Source: M3007 sp033764075 (lineage in GTDB: Bacteria; Bacteroidota; Bacteroidia; Chitinophagales; Saprospiraceae). Taken from it: a stretch of 64,000 nucleotides of DNA. Both the position numbers and the translations under genes were made by a program. Shown one piece after another: positions 24,526 through 33,024 of this stretch; the first letter of the stretch is position 1, and the number at the start of each line of letters is the position of its first letter. Under the pieces are notes generated by a model, which was given only the letters and a program-made list of their open reading frames with translations, had not been told where the DNA came from and made no database searches. The stretch is from assembly GCA_033764075.1 (NCBI GenBank), contig JANRJH010000022.1, positions 62,001 to 126,000 on the forward strand, written 5' to 3'.

Positions 24526-26205
24526 TCAGTTTGGGTTAGCTTGCGTGAATTGCCAATTTTGACGGGCAAGCGCATTCCATTTTTGTTGGGCAAATACCGG
24601 GTAGCTGCCCGGCTCGTTGAATTTTTGCAGGTCTTTTCGCTTCGGCCGGTAGTCGGGGGCGTCGTGCAAAATTTCGTAGTGGCCTTTTGCTTGGAGGAAC
24701 CAACTCCGTTGGAGACCGGGGGCCGGGGCCGCCGGCGCCTTAAAAACAACCGTGGCCTCTTCGCCCACCAACGCCTGGTCGTAGTACATTTCGTCATCCT
24801 CCGCAATTGCAGGGAGTACGTTAATGCCGTTCAGGTCTTTGGCGGATGAGGCTTGTATGGTTTGGCGGGCGACGGGTTGGTTCGCCGAAAAACTCAAGCC
24901 AACATAATCGATTTCCCAGAACAAGAATCCGCTGTTGAGCCTGAGGTGAATATCTTCCGTTTGCAGGTTGGACAGATCAATAGACAGCACGTCGGACCGA
25001 AGGGCCAGGGGACCCGACAGATTGTACCAACCGGCCCGCTCCCATTTGCCAGGGCTGGTTTCCAGCCAAACCGCTAGCGGTAGCCGCTGATCCAACATCC
25101 ATTGTTCCAACTCCGCTTTACTTTTTTGGGCAGTGGCATCTATGAGTTCAGATTTATAAACGCCAAATTCATCCAGAAACAGGATATGGGCGTAATCAAG
25201 CCACATTGAATTTTTGGCGTTGATCACCAATTGTGCAGCAGCTGCGTTCTTCGGGCGTTTGAACGAGAGGAAGAGGTTTTCTTCCGCTTGTGGATTTTGT
25301 TTTTCAAGGGTACCCAGAAAAATCAGGCTATCCTGATGGGCAATCAGCGGCAATACGTTATTCCCGGCGTTATTAAGAGCAGAAACAGGCGCTTCCGGCC
25401 TGGCAAGGGTATGTAGATGGCCGTTTTTGTCGAACAAAACCGTTGTACCGCCTGGATGGTCAACCGCCACCAACTCCAACAGGTTGGTGTGCTGGATTTC
25501 TTTGACTTCATTGGTAATGACGATGCGGCAGGAATCATTGACGGGTTGCATATTTTTCAAGGGCAGCCAGTCATGTCGCTCCAACCCGGGAGCAGTGGCT
25601 CCGCTGAAAATTTCACCTTCCAGGACACGTCCGCCAGGTGTTTCAGAATAGATGAAAGGGCAGGATGCACCCTTTGTAGCAATTCCGATCAAGGCAATTA
25701 CGATTACCAGTCCCCCTACTACGCCAATTGTGAAGAAAAACGAGGCAATAACAGAGCCGGCGGCGTCAACCTTATAGATTTTCATCTGCTGGATGTGTTT
25801 GACAGGTACAGTAACAACCCCGTTTTCCGGCAGGCTTTCAGCAAATGCTCTGTGCAAATACACAACGATGTGGTGCTCCTTCAAACGCTCTTCTTTAGTA
25901 CCTTTTATGCTCATGACACTCTCCACTTCCTTCGCCGACAACCGACGAACGTTGCCAATGATGCGGCTCGTATCGAGTTGGGAAACATGCATGATCCAAT
26001 ATTGCTTGTTGGGTGATTGATAAGCCGTTCCGTCTGACTCTGTCTTATAAGTCAAATAAACATCCAGATACTTGTTTTGCAAGCCTGTCATTTTTTTCAG
26101 GTCGGTTTTGTGCCACGCATATGCGTTACAACCCATCGAAAACACGGTAAACAGCAGCGCGAGAAACAGCCCGGCCGTTCTTTGGTAGAGTCTGATCAGG
26201 TTCAT
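24526..26205 (-). CDS. Large lipoprotein with internal membrane helix, unrecognised
   Basis: 559 residues. It has a signal with lipobox FSMGC (Cys26). The N-terminal domain (30-150) contains two beta-rich halves, a hydrophobic helix follows (about 155-178, SFFFTIGVVGGLVIVIALIG), then a motif CPFIYSETPGGRVLEGEIFSG and a long beta-rich C-terminal domain. I have a general memory of CPFIYS-bearing lipoproteins in this phylum, but no function is known to me. The base composition is AT-richer than its neighbours. It has no partner gene; both flanking genes are in the other orientation. Confidence 0.65.
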   Translation of the reverse strand: MNLIRLYQRTAGLFLALLFTVFSMGCNAYAWHKTDLKKMTGLQNKYLDVYLTYKTESDGTAYQSPNKQYWIMHVSQLDTSRIIGNVRRLSAKEVESVMSIKGTKEERLKEHHIVVYLHRAFAESLPENGVVTVPVKHIQQMKIYKVDAAGSVIASFFFTIGVVGGLVIVIALIGIATKGASCPFIYSETPGGRVLEGEIFSGATAPGLERHDWLPLKNMQPVNDSCRIVITNEVKEIQHTNLLELVAVDHPGGTTVLFDKNGHLHTLARPEAPVSALNNAGNNVLPLIAHQDSLIFLGTLEKQNPQAEENLFLSFKRPKNAAAAQLVINAKNSMWLDYAHILFLDEFGVYKSELIDATAQKSKAELEQWMLDQRLPLAVWLETSPGKWERAGWYNLSGPLALRSDVLSIDLSNLQTEDIHLRLNSGFLFWEIDYVGLSFSANQPVARQTIQASSAKDLNGINVLPAIAEDDEMYYDQALVGEEATVVFKAPAAPAPGLQRSWFLQAKGHYEILHDAPDYRPKRKDLQKFNEPGSYPVFAQQKWNALARQNWQFTQANPN

Positions 26206-26412
26206 TTTTTAGGTTTTTAGCATAAAATTAAAAGGGCGTATTTTCACCAAGTATGACCGCAGTCAATCCTCACAATGACCTGATAAACCCGCTTGCCGAG
26301 CAGGAATAAGTTCCATACACCTACGCATCCAACAACCTTTAAGCACACATTAAACATTTTACAATTGCTAATATTAGCCAAAATAGACCGGGTTTTAACT
26401 TTCGGGCGCAGC

Positions 26413-26420
26413 TACCTTTG
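26413..26420 (+). promoter_or_regulatory. -7 box (TACCTTTG) for the serine hydrolase gene
   Basis: An exact TAnnTTTG match 35 bases before the ATG at 26456. The 250-base divergent gap (26206-26455) otherwise shows nothing I can name. Confidence 0.55.
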
Positions 26421-26455
26421 AACTGCGTCATTTTAAACCAGAATAGTCAACCCTT

Positions 26456-27451
26456 ATGGCCATTATTTTATCCTACCTCAAACAGCTGTTTCTTTTTTCA
26501 ACCCTGGCTTTTTTGGCCGGTGTGATTTTTACACTGCTTTTTACCAACCCTTCAAACCAAGCGGCGGGTCAGCTTCCACACGATGATCGGTACATTATTC
26601 GCCGGATTGAAGGCAGGCAGTTTGTCCGGCCGGTTATTTCCGTGATGCAGGCAGAGGAATCGCCGACCTACGCGCCCCTGAAGCAAAAACTGGTTGCCAC
26701 CATAGACAACCTGAAAAAAAACCACGGCGTATCACACGTTTCCATTTTTATGCAGGACTTCGACAAAGGCCGGTGGCTCAGCATAAGCCCCGAGGAGCGG
26801 TACCGGCCGGCATCCCTGCTGAAGCTCGCGCTGTTGCTGGCTGTTTTGCAGACGGAATCGGAATCGCCCGGTTTTCTGGACAAATCATTGACCCTGCGCC
26901 CGCAGGACACCGTTGGCAGTCAACACCAGGTATTCGAAAGCGAGGGCATACGGGTTGGCCGACCGTACACGGTCAGGCAACTCCTGGAGTCCATGTCGAT
27001 GCATTCCGACAACAACGCCGCCCGCCTGCTGGGCGCCAACATAGACCGGAATGCCATTTCGAAACTGTTCGGGGAGTTGGGTCTGCCGGACGTTAATTTC
27101 GACCGTACGCAGTATTTGCTCACCGCTGCCGAGGTATCCATGATGATGAAAGCCATTTTCGACAGTCCATTGCTGGGCATTGACAAATCGGAATATGCCG
27201 CCAGCCTCCTGCACAACGGCCGGTTTGAAAAGGGATTTACCAACGCTTTCCCCCCGAGCACCAAAATCTGGCATAAATTCGGCGAGTGGAACGACGTTTC
27301 CGGCGTTTTTGAGCTTCACCAGACCGCCATTTTCTACATCGCCGACAAGCCGTACCTACTGACCGTCATGACCCGCGGAAACGACCCTCAGCAACTGGCG
27401 GAGGCCCTGGAGGCCCTGGCGGAAGTGGTGTACGGCATGTTGTCGGCCTGA
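26456..27451 (+). CDS. Class A beta-lactamase-like serine hydrolase, membrane-anchored
   Basis: A 331-residue protein with an N-terminal helix (about 10-30) that looks like an uncleaved anchor, then a penicillin-recognising domain. It carries Ser120-Leu-Leu-Lys123 (SxxK), Ser184-Asp-Asn186 (SDN) and His-Lys-Phe-Gly in place of the usual KTG. The class A Glu166-type omega-loop residue is not obvious, so it may be a DD-peptidase-like or other serine hydrolase rather than a true lactamase. It is not adjacent to the blaI/blaR1-like pair at 29.7 kb. Confidence 0.75.
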   Translation: MAIILSYLKQLFLFSTLAFLAGVIFTLLFTNPSNQAAGQLPHDDRYIIRRIEGRQFVRPVISVMQAEESPTYAPLKQKLVATIDNLKKNHGVSHVSIFMQDFDKGRWLSISPEERYRPASLLKLALLLAVLQTESESPGFLDKSLTLRPQDTVGSQHQVFESEGIRVGRPYTVRQLLESMSMHSDNNAARLLGANIDRNAISKLFGELGLPDVNFDRTQYLLTAAEVSMMMKAIFDSPLLGIDKSEYAASLLHNGRFEKGFTNAFPPSTKIWHKFGEWNDVSGVFELHQTAIFYIADKPYLLTVMTRGNDPQQLAEALEALAEVVYGMLSA

Positions 27452-27497
27452 AATGCCGGCAATTTTGGTGCGGTTTGGCATGGGGCAACGATGCCGG

Positions 27498-27529
27498 TTG
27501 GCGGCCTGAAATTTTTTTTCCTAATTTTG
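27498..27529 (+). promoter_or_regulatory. Promoter of the ECF sigma gene (TTG ... TAATTTTG)
   Basis: TTG at 27498-27500 and TAATTTTG at 27522-27529 are separated by 21 bases, close to the Bacteroidota -33/-7 spacing. The start codon follows 14 bases after the -7 box. Confidence 0.5.
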
Positions 27530-27543
27530 GGCACTCATTCGAC

Positions 27544-28158
27544 ATGCATAAACCAATGAATAACCCGCCCAAACACCTGAGCGATCAGGAAATTGTCGAA
27601 TACCTCCGTTCGGCAAACGACACGCTCAGGCAGGAGGCGATGTACGTGCTGTTCAAAAGCACGGACTTGCGCAGAAAAGTGTTCAAATACGTGTTCGATC
27701 ACCGCCACGACGCCGAGACCGCCAAAGAGGTTTTTCAATTTGCCCTGGAAACCTTTGAACGAAAGGTCCGCACCGGCGCCTTTGAGGCCCGGTCGGGCGT
27801 GCACACGTACATCCTGGGCATTGTCAAGTGGCATCTGTTCAACGAACGCCGCAAGCAGGGGCGACTGACGGCGTTCAATCCCGAGGTTCACCTGGCCGGC
27901 GAAACCGTGGCGCCGGTGGAAGACGAACTGGCGGATGACGCGCGCAACCAAACGCTTTATCAGGTTATCGAACAGCTTGGCGACCGGTGCCGCCGATTGC
28001 TGCCCCGCTGGGCCCAGAACGCCTCCCCGGACGAGATCGCCGAGGAGTTTGGGTTCAGCAGCCCTGAAATGGCCAAAAAAGAAACCTATCGCTGCCGGCA
28101 AAAAATGATCGCGTTTGTCGAACAGCACCCCTGGTTGAAAGACCGGCTCAAACCGTAA
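27544..28158 (+). CDS. RNA polymerase sigma-70 family (ECF) factor
   Basis: A 204-residue ECF-type sigma factor. The region 2-like segment (about 10-95) contains the TLRQEAMYVLFKSTDLRRKV and GVHTYILGIVKWHLFNERRK helices. Region 4 (about 135-200) has the helix-turn-helix ASPDEIAEEFGFSS followed by the KETYRCRQKMI recognition helix. It directs RNA polymerase to a dedicated promoter set. The next gene, 4 bases after the stop, encodes a one-helix membrane protein suited to be its anti-sigma factor. The ATG at 27544 was chosen from the promoter position. The candidate ECF-type motif found at 39.5-46.3 kb could be its target, but nothing here proves that link. Confidence 0.83.
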   Translation: MHKPMNNPPKHLSDQEIVEYLRSANDTLRQEAMYVLFKSTDLRRKVFKYVFDHRHDAETAKEVFQFALETFERKVRTGAFEARSGVHTYILGIVKWHLFNERRKQGRLTAFNPEVHLAGETVAPVEDELADDARNQTLYQVIEQLGDRCRRLLPRWAQNASPDEIAEEFGFSSPEMAKKETYRCRQKMIAFVEQHPWLKDRLKP

Positions 28159-28162
28159 ACGC

Positions 28163-29119
28163 ATGCACACGCAAGACACCATTGACGCCTACGTCAAAGG
28201 CCAATTGACCCCCGCCGAAAAGGCGGCCTTCGAGGCCGATCTGGCCCGCGATCCAGCGCTGGCCGACGCGGTCGCCCAGGCCCGGCTCGACCTCGAGGTG
28301 GCCAACCTGATCATCCGCGACGAGGTGCGCACCTGGATGTCGACCTGGGCGGAAGACGACGCGTGGAGCGAGCTGGATCAGGCAGCGCCCCACTCCGATT
28401 CGCCCTCGCCGCCGCCCACCCTTTCCAGCCGGCGCTTTTACCTTTGGATGGCCGCTGCAGCCGCACTGACCCTGGTGCTGGCTGCGGTGTGGTTTTTCAG
28501 GCCGGCAAAACCCGGAGCGGAGCCCGTTATCGTGGAACACAAGGACAACAATACGCCGCCCTCCTCGCCGGAAGATCCGCGGCCGGATAAATCTGAAGAG
28601 CAGCCCAGCACCCAGGATGGGAGACAGGCGCCGCAAGCGCCTGCGCCGCTGACCTTGCCGAAGACCGATCGCCGGTTCATCGCCATGGCCGAGGAGGGTT
28701 TCCAGCACCGAAACAGCGAAACGTTCATGCGCAAGGGCGATCTCGCTCAGCCCAATACCTCGCCGGACACCGTCAGTTTAGCCGCGGCAGCGCTGCGCAA
28801 ACATCAGGTAGACGAAGCCATTCGCTTAGCCGCCGGAGTACCCGCATCGGATACACGGTACGCCGATGCCCAATTGCTGCTTGGACAGGCATATTTTGAA
28901 CAAAAGCAGTATGCCAGGGCAACAAGCGCCATTCAAAAAGCCATCGACACCGGGAAAATTCCACGAGACCAGGCCAACTGGAACCTGCTCATGACGCTGG
29001 TGGCGCAGTACGGGGCCCGAAAAAAAGAGGCGGATGCGTTGCTAAAGGCCATTTTATCGGATAAGGATCACCCGTATTATGAGGATGCGGAGGCGTTGGC
29101 GAGAAGGCTGCGGGAGTGA
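28163..29119 (+). CDS. Putative anti-sigma-like membrane protein with TPR C-terminus
   Basis: 318 residues. The N-terminal cytoplasmic helical part (residues 1-90, beginning TIDAYVKGQLTPAEKAAFEA) resembles the zinc-less anti-sigma layout. One transmembrane helix follows (about 94-112, FYLWMAAAAALTLVLAAVWF), then a Pro/Glu-rich linker and periplasmic TPR-like repeats (about 205-318). It lies 4 bases after the sigma gene and is thus co-translated. Function inferred from architecture and position. Confidence 0.68.
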   Translation: MHTQDTIDAYVKGQLTPAEKAAFEADLARDPALADAVAQARLDLEVANLIIRDEVRTWMSTWAEDDAWSELDQAAPHSDSPSPPPTLSSRRFYLWMAAAAALTLVLAAVWFFRPAKPGAEPVIVEHKDNNTPPSSPEDPRPDKSEEQPSTQDGRQAPQAPAPLTLPKTDRRFIAMAEEGFQHRNSETFMRKGDLAQPNTSPDTVSLAAAALRKHQVDEAIRLAAGVPASDTRYADAQLLLGQAYFEQKQYARATSAIQKAIDTGKIPRDQANWNLLMTLVAQYGARKKEADALLKAILSDKDHPYYEDAEALARRLRE

Positions 29120-29241
29120 GGGAGGAGGGGTGTTTCTGGCAACAAAAACAGGCCGATTTGAGCGGAGATGTTTGTCTTTGATTAAAATAGCTTTACATAT
29201 GGTTGGTGGGCAACCGGTTAAATTAGAAGAGATATACCGGA

Positions 29242-29563
29242 CAGCGGTTCCCGCTTTGGCAATTTTGGCGGTTAAATGTATCGGATGTGACGATAAATTA
29301 TCCTGCCTCTACTACAAGAGGGCCGCCCCTAACGGGGTTTATTGAGACTTATTCCAAACATACGGTAAAAAGCGTTGGCGCAAAGCAGGAACAACCGGGG
29401 ATAAGCCTACATAAGCCCCGTTAGGGGCGGCCCTCTTGTAGCCTCGGGTGAAACGGGTATGTAGGAACGCCGTAGGCGTGGCATTATAAACAGTGCACGC
29501 GGAGAAACCTAGGGGTAAGTTCGCCCTATTTGATCGCAAAGATGGTCAAAGCGGGAACTGCTG
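29242..29563 (+). repeat. Nested inverted repeats in a 632-base gene-free gap
   Basis: Inner arms at 29312-29341 and 29412-29441 are inverted copies over 30 bases with one mismatch and a 70-base spacer. Outer 17-base arms at 29242-29258 and 29547-29563 also pair, with one mismatch. The whole is a 322-base nested palindrome with no open frame, lying between the sigma cluster and the blaI operators. The rest of 29120-29668 shows nothing I can name. Confidence 0.7.
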
Positions 29564-29668
29564 TATACCGGAAGGTAATGTTTGGGTAAGGGTTGTCGGA
29601 AAGACCAATTGCCGGACTCCTGTACGCCGGCAGCACAACCAGTTAACGATAAAGGCTAAAAACGTATT

Positions 29669-29703
29669 TTTAGTTAAAAAACTAAAAAATAGTTGTTCAA
29701 CTA
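29669..29703 (+). promoter_or_regulatory. BlaI-type operators upstream of blaI
   Basis: Two dyads: TTTAGTT-AAAA-AACTAAA at 29669-29686 and TAGTTG-TT-CAACTA at 29690-29703, with a further half-site TAGTTG at 29709-29714. The second dyad overlaps the -33 position of the promoter. The shared TTTAGTTG/CAACTAA core suits a BlaI/MecI-family dimer and implies autoregulation of the following operon. Confidence 0.75.
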
Positions 29704-29722
29704 AACATTAGTTGTATCTTTG
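29693..29722 (+). promoter_or_regulatory. blaI promoter (TTG, 19 nt, TATCTTTG)
   Basis: TTG at 29693-29695 and TATCTTTG at 29715-29722 are separated by 19 bases, a good Bacteroidota sigma-A promoter. It lies inside the operator cluster. Confidence 0.65.
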
Positions 29723-29751
29723 TCCTGTGAATGTAGAAAATTTTTCATTGC

Positions 29752-30141
29752 ATGCGACAATTGACACAAAAAGAAGAAGAGGTGATGACCATTCTGTGGA
29801 GGCTCCAGAAAGCGTTCGTCAACGATATCCTGAATGACATGGAGGAACCCAGGCCGCCCTACAATACCGTATCCTCCATCGTGCGAAAATTGGAATCGGA
29901 GGGTTTGGTCGGCTATGAAGCCTTTGGCAAAACCCATCGGTATTTTCCCATACTTCGCAAGGAAGCGTACCGCGTCGGTGTAATGGATCGCGTACTCAGC
30001 CATTTTTTCGACGACTCCCCCGCCGCCCTGTTGTCTTATTTTATGAAAAAGGAAAAGGTGGATGAGGAGGATATCCAAAAGCTATTGGAAGAAGTGAAAA
30101 GGAGAGAGGAGACTGAAGGAGAAGAAAACAGAAACGCCTGA
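29752..30141 (+). CDS. BlaI/MecI/CopY-family transcriptional repressor
   Basis: A 129-residue winged-helix repressor: LTQKEEEVMTILWRLQKAFV, then NTVSSIVRKLESEGLVGYE (recognition helix and wing), then a dimerisation tail with SYFMKKEKVDEEDIQKLLEE. It matches BlaI/MecI in size and motif order. Operators with the same dyad (29669-29703) lie directly upstream, so autorepression is likely. The next gene, 20 bases downstream, is an M56 protease of the BlaR1 type, expected to inactivate the repressor on signal. Confidence 0.9.
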   Translation: MRQLTQKEEEVMTILWRLQKAFVNDILNDMEEPRPPYNTVSSIVRKLESEGLVGYEAFGKTHRYFPILRKEAYRVGVMDRVLSHFFDDSPAALLSYFMKKEKVDEEDIQKLLEEVKRREETEGEENRNA

Positions 30142-30161
30142 CAGCCCAACAACCCACCCGC

Positions 30162-32954
30162 ATGCAATACCTGCTCGAATCTGCTTTCTGCCTGGCCCTT
30201 TTTTACGCCTTCTACCTGCTGGTGTTGCGCCGGGAGACTTTTTTCCAGATCAACCGCTGGTACCTCCTGCTGACCCCCGTGTTGGCCTTCGGTATCCCGG
30301 CACTGAATATCCGGCTGGAGCAACCTCCTGCGCCGGTGATGATGGATGCGGAGAAGTTACCCGCGCCGGCGCCTATGGTGGAATGGCCGTCTGTAGTGGA
30401 GCGGGTGCAGACAGCGCCGCGAGCGGTAAGCCATGTGATGAATCGGCCGGTGTGGTCGCTACAGTTGGGCGACGTACTCTGGTGTATATATGGCGCGGTG
30501 GCTGCTTTGTTCCTGTTACGGCTGGCCTGGCAGATTATTGCCATGATCCGGTTTATCCGCCGCTGCCGTAAAGATACCGACCAGCGGCTGGTGATGGCAG
30601 AGGATGGCGATGGCGGATCCCCGGCTTCGTTTTTCGGATATGTATTCTGGCAGCCGGGTGTTTTGCCGGAGTCCGAACGCCGGCTGTTGCTGGAGCACGA
30701 GATGGTGCATGTGCGTCAGTGGCACAGCCTGGATCTGATCCTGATTGAAATCCTGATTGCATTGCAATGGTTCAATCCACTGCTTTACCTGTACCGCCGC
30801 AGTTTGCGGGAAGTACACGAGTTCATTGCCGACGATTATGTGGTGCGCCGGACGCGGCAGCGCTATGCCTACGCCGGTTTGCTGGTTCAATACCAAACTG
30901 CGGGGAACAGGGCCCAACCCGGTTTGGTCAACACCTTTCATTCACTCATTAAAAATCGTCTGATTATGCTGGCCAAACGCCCATCCGACCCGCTGCGCCG
31001 GGTCAAATACCTGTTTGCGCTCCCGTTGCTGGGGGCCCTCATGCTGCTCTTCTCCTTCCGCCTGGTAGAACGCCTGCAGGACGTACGCAATACCACTGAA
31101 TTGCTCGAACAATATGCCGCCAGTCTGTCGGAAGTCGTCATTGCGACAGAACGCCCGCACGGGGTGGAACCGACGCCCTATATCTTTTATTGGGGAGCCT
31201 TTCAGGCAAAGTTCAACTATGCGTCGGCGACGAAGGAATATTTCGCAGAAATTCACATCTCCCCGGATGAGTTTCGGGAGGCGATAAAACGGGAGCCCCG
31301 GCTCTGGACGGGCGAAACCTTGCTGCAACGCCTTTCTATGGTGATCAACGGACAAGAAATCAAAAGCGATTACTACAACCCGGAGATCTATAAAGCGACC
31401 TTGCCGGCGCTTCAGGCCTTGGCGGAGAAATTGACGGACACCGACTACATCAAAGCAGGCAACATCACGCTGCCCGAAGGAAAATCAGGCGAAATATTAA
31501 TTTTCCTGGACGGCGCCCGGCCGGGTTGGATACCGAAGGATAATGCCGAGCCGAACAAGCGGGGTCCTGTCATCACAGAGGTCTTATGGGGAAAAAGAAG
31601 TTTTACGCTGATGGAAGACCGATATGTAACGATTAGTGAGTTCTGGGATATTATCGGGTCGCAGCCGCTCATCCGGTACAAAGACGCGCCGGAGCGTACG
31701 CCGACAATGTTCAATCTGGCGATTTCAAATGCCGGCAACCCGGTTCTGCGCTATAATGCAGACGAAAAAGATGCATACGACCTGGAAACACTGCGGGAAC
31801 GCTTGCGGGCGCACGAACAAAATATCAAACCAGGCGCCGTGGTGCATATCGCGGCATGGGACGCTCACGACATTGACATAGCATTGCGACAGGCATCAAT
31901 GGATACCATCATTACGTTCGATCCGGTCACTTATCAACAGACTACCACGTATGTCACCAGCAACGGCAGCTTGCGGCCCGCGCCGGCAGCCTCCGAATTG
32001 ATTGCGCTCCGATTGGTAGCAGATGCCGACCCGCGACGCCTGCTGCGCGAATCAGATACCCGGAATTTCAGTTTCGAATGGGGGCCCTATTCGGCCACTT
32101 TCCCCAACCGGATGTTTGCAGAATCGTATGATCAATCCGGCAGCAGCGAACGCCTGCATGCCGACCGGCCCGTGGAAAGTCATTCCAACACATTGACGAA
32201 AAAGGATATCCTCCAGATGCTGCGCGCACCGTCGAAGCTGTATCGCGAAAATGATCTCCTGACCGATTTCAACTTCACCCTGGATTACAAAGGCTACGGC
32301 GGGCTGATCCAAAACGGCGAAGTCCCGGATGACCTTATCCGCAAACTTGAACGCGAACTTCAGCCCGGTGAATCCATCCGGCTGACCGGCTTCCAGGCAC
32401 GTACCGGCGCTTCACGCAAGGTGATCGCCACGCAAACGGCATTTCAGCAGGTATCCGGTGAAGTCATCGTAGAAAAGGTGGAAATGGTCAATATTGATAG
32501 AACGCCTGGCGATGTGCCGCTGATCAGTCTGCTGATGAAGCCTGACAGTTACAAAGCCCTGCAGGATAAATTAGCCGGCATACCTGGCATCTGGTTCAAA
32601 TACGGTGAAATTGACCTTTCACCCGTCACTTTCATCCTGGAAGTCCGCAATGAAGACCCCAAACCCGCCCTTCGTCCACTGGTTCAACCAGCCCCCCCGG
32701 AGATCAGCATCCGCATAAGTCCCAATCCGGCAAGCGAGGTGGCCACCATTCATCTTACCTTGCCCAAGGCCGGCGAAGGACTGCTGACCGTGACGGACCT
32801 GGAGGGCAAGTTGCGCTTTTCTGTTCGAACCGAGTTTGCTGCCGGGGATACGCCGTTTCAATTGCCCCTGCATTTTCTGAAAGGCAAAGGACTGTTTATG
32901 GTGCAGATTGCTATGCCGTATGGGTCGGCGGGGACGAAGATGGTGGTTGAATAA
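30162..32954 (+). CDS. BlaR1-like M56 metalloprotease with large extracytoplasmic region and T9SS-like C-terminus
   Basis: 930 residues. Transmembrane helices lie near 5-25, 35-50, 108-128 and 285-303, and the zinc motif His179-Glu-x-x-His183 (LEHEMVHVRQWH) lies between them, with HEFIADDYV as the third ligand motif. This is a peptidase M56 of the BlaR1/MecR1 type; it would cleave the BlaI-like repressor. After the last helix come about 600 residues of mixed repeats with no penicillin-binding serine motif. The end (residues about 848-930, ISPNPASEVATIHLTLP to GTKMVVE) reads like a T9SS type A sorting domain. A sorting domain on a multi-pass inner-membrane protease is unexpected. Confidence 0.85.
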   Translation: MQYLLESAFCLALFYAFYLLVLRRETFFQINRWYLLLTPVLAFGIPALNIRLEQPPAPVMMDAEKLPAPAPMVEWPSVVERVQTAPRAVSHVMNRPVWSLQLGDVLWCIYGAVAALFLLRLAWQIIAMIRFIRRCRKDTDQRLVMAEDGDGGSPASFFGYVFWQPGVLPESERRLLLEHEMVHVRQWHSLDLILIEILIALQWFNPLLYLYRRSLREVHEFIADDYVVRRTRQRYAYAGLLVQYQTAGNRAQPGLVNTFHSLIKNRLIMLAKRPSDPLRRVKYLFALPLLGALMLLFSFRLVERLQDVRNTTELLEQYAASLSEVVIATERPHGVEPTPYIFYWGAFQAKFNYASATKEYFAEIHISPDEFREAIKREPRLWTGETLLQRLSMVINGQEIKSDYYNPEIYKATLPALQALAEKLTDTDYIKAGNITLPEGKSGEILIFLDGARPGWIPKDNAEPNKRGPVITEVLWGKRSFTLMEDRYVTISEFWDIIGSQPLIRYKDAPERTPTMFNLAISNAGNPVLRYNADEKDAYDLETLRERLRAHEQNIKPGAVVHIAAWDAHDIDIALRQASMDTIITFDPVTYQQTTTYVTSNGSLRPAPAASELIALRLVADADPRRLLRESDTRNFSFEWGPYSATFPNRMFAESYDQSGSSERLHADRPVESHSNTLTKKDILQMLRAPSKLYRENDLLTDFNFTLDYKGYGGLIQNGEVPDDLIRKLERELQPGESIRLTGFQARTGASRKVIATQTAFQQVSGEVIVEKVEMVNIDRTPGDVPLISLLMKPDSYKALQDKLAGIPGIWFKYGEIDLSPVTFILEVRNEDPKPALRPLVQPAPPEISIRISPNPASEVATIHLTLPKAGEGLLTVTDLEGKLRFSVRTEFAAGDTPFQLPLHFLKGKGLFMVQIAMPYGSAGTKMVVE

Positions 32955-33024
32955 GGCAACGTAAGTGGCGCAGGATGTGGACTTCCCCACCCCACATCCT
33001 GCGCAAAAAACGTATCTTTACCCC

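Noticed and set aside
26456..27451. Serine hydrolase as part of the BlaI/BlaR1 resistance unit
   Set aside because: It lies 2.3 kb upstream, has its own promoter and no BlaI operator, and an obvious class A Glu166 is missing.
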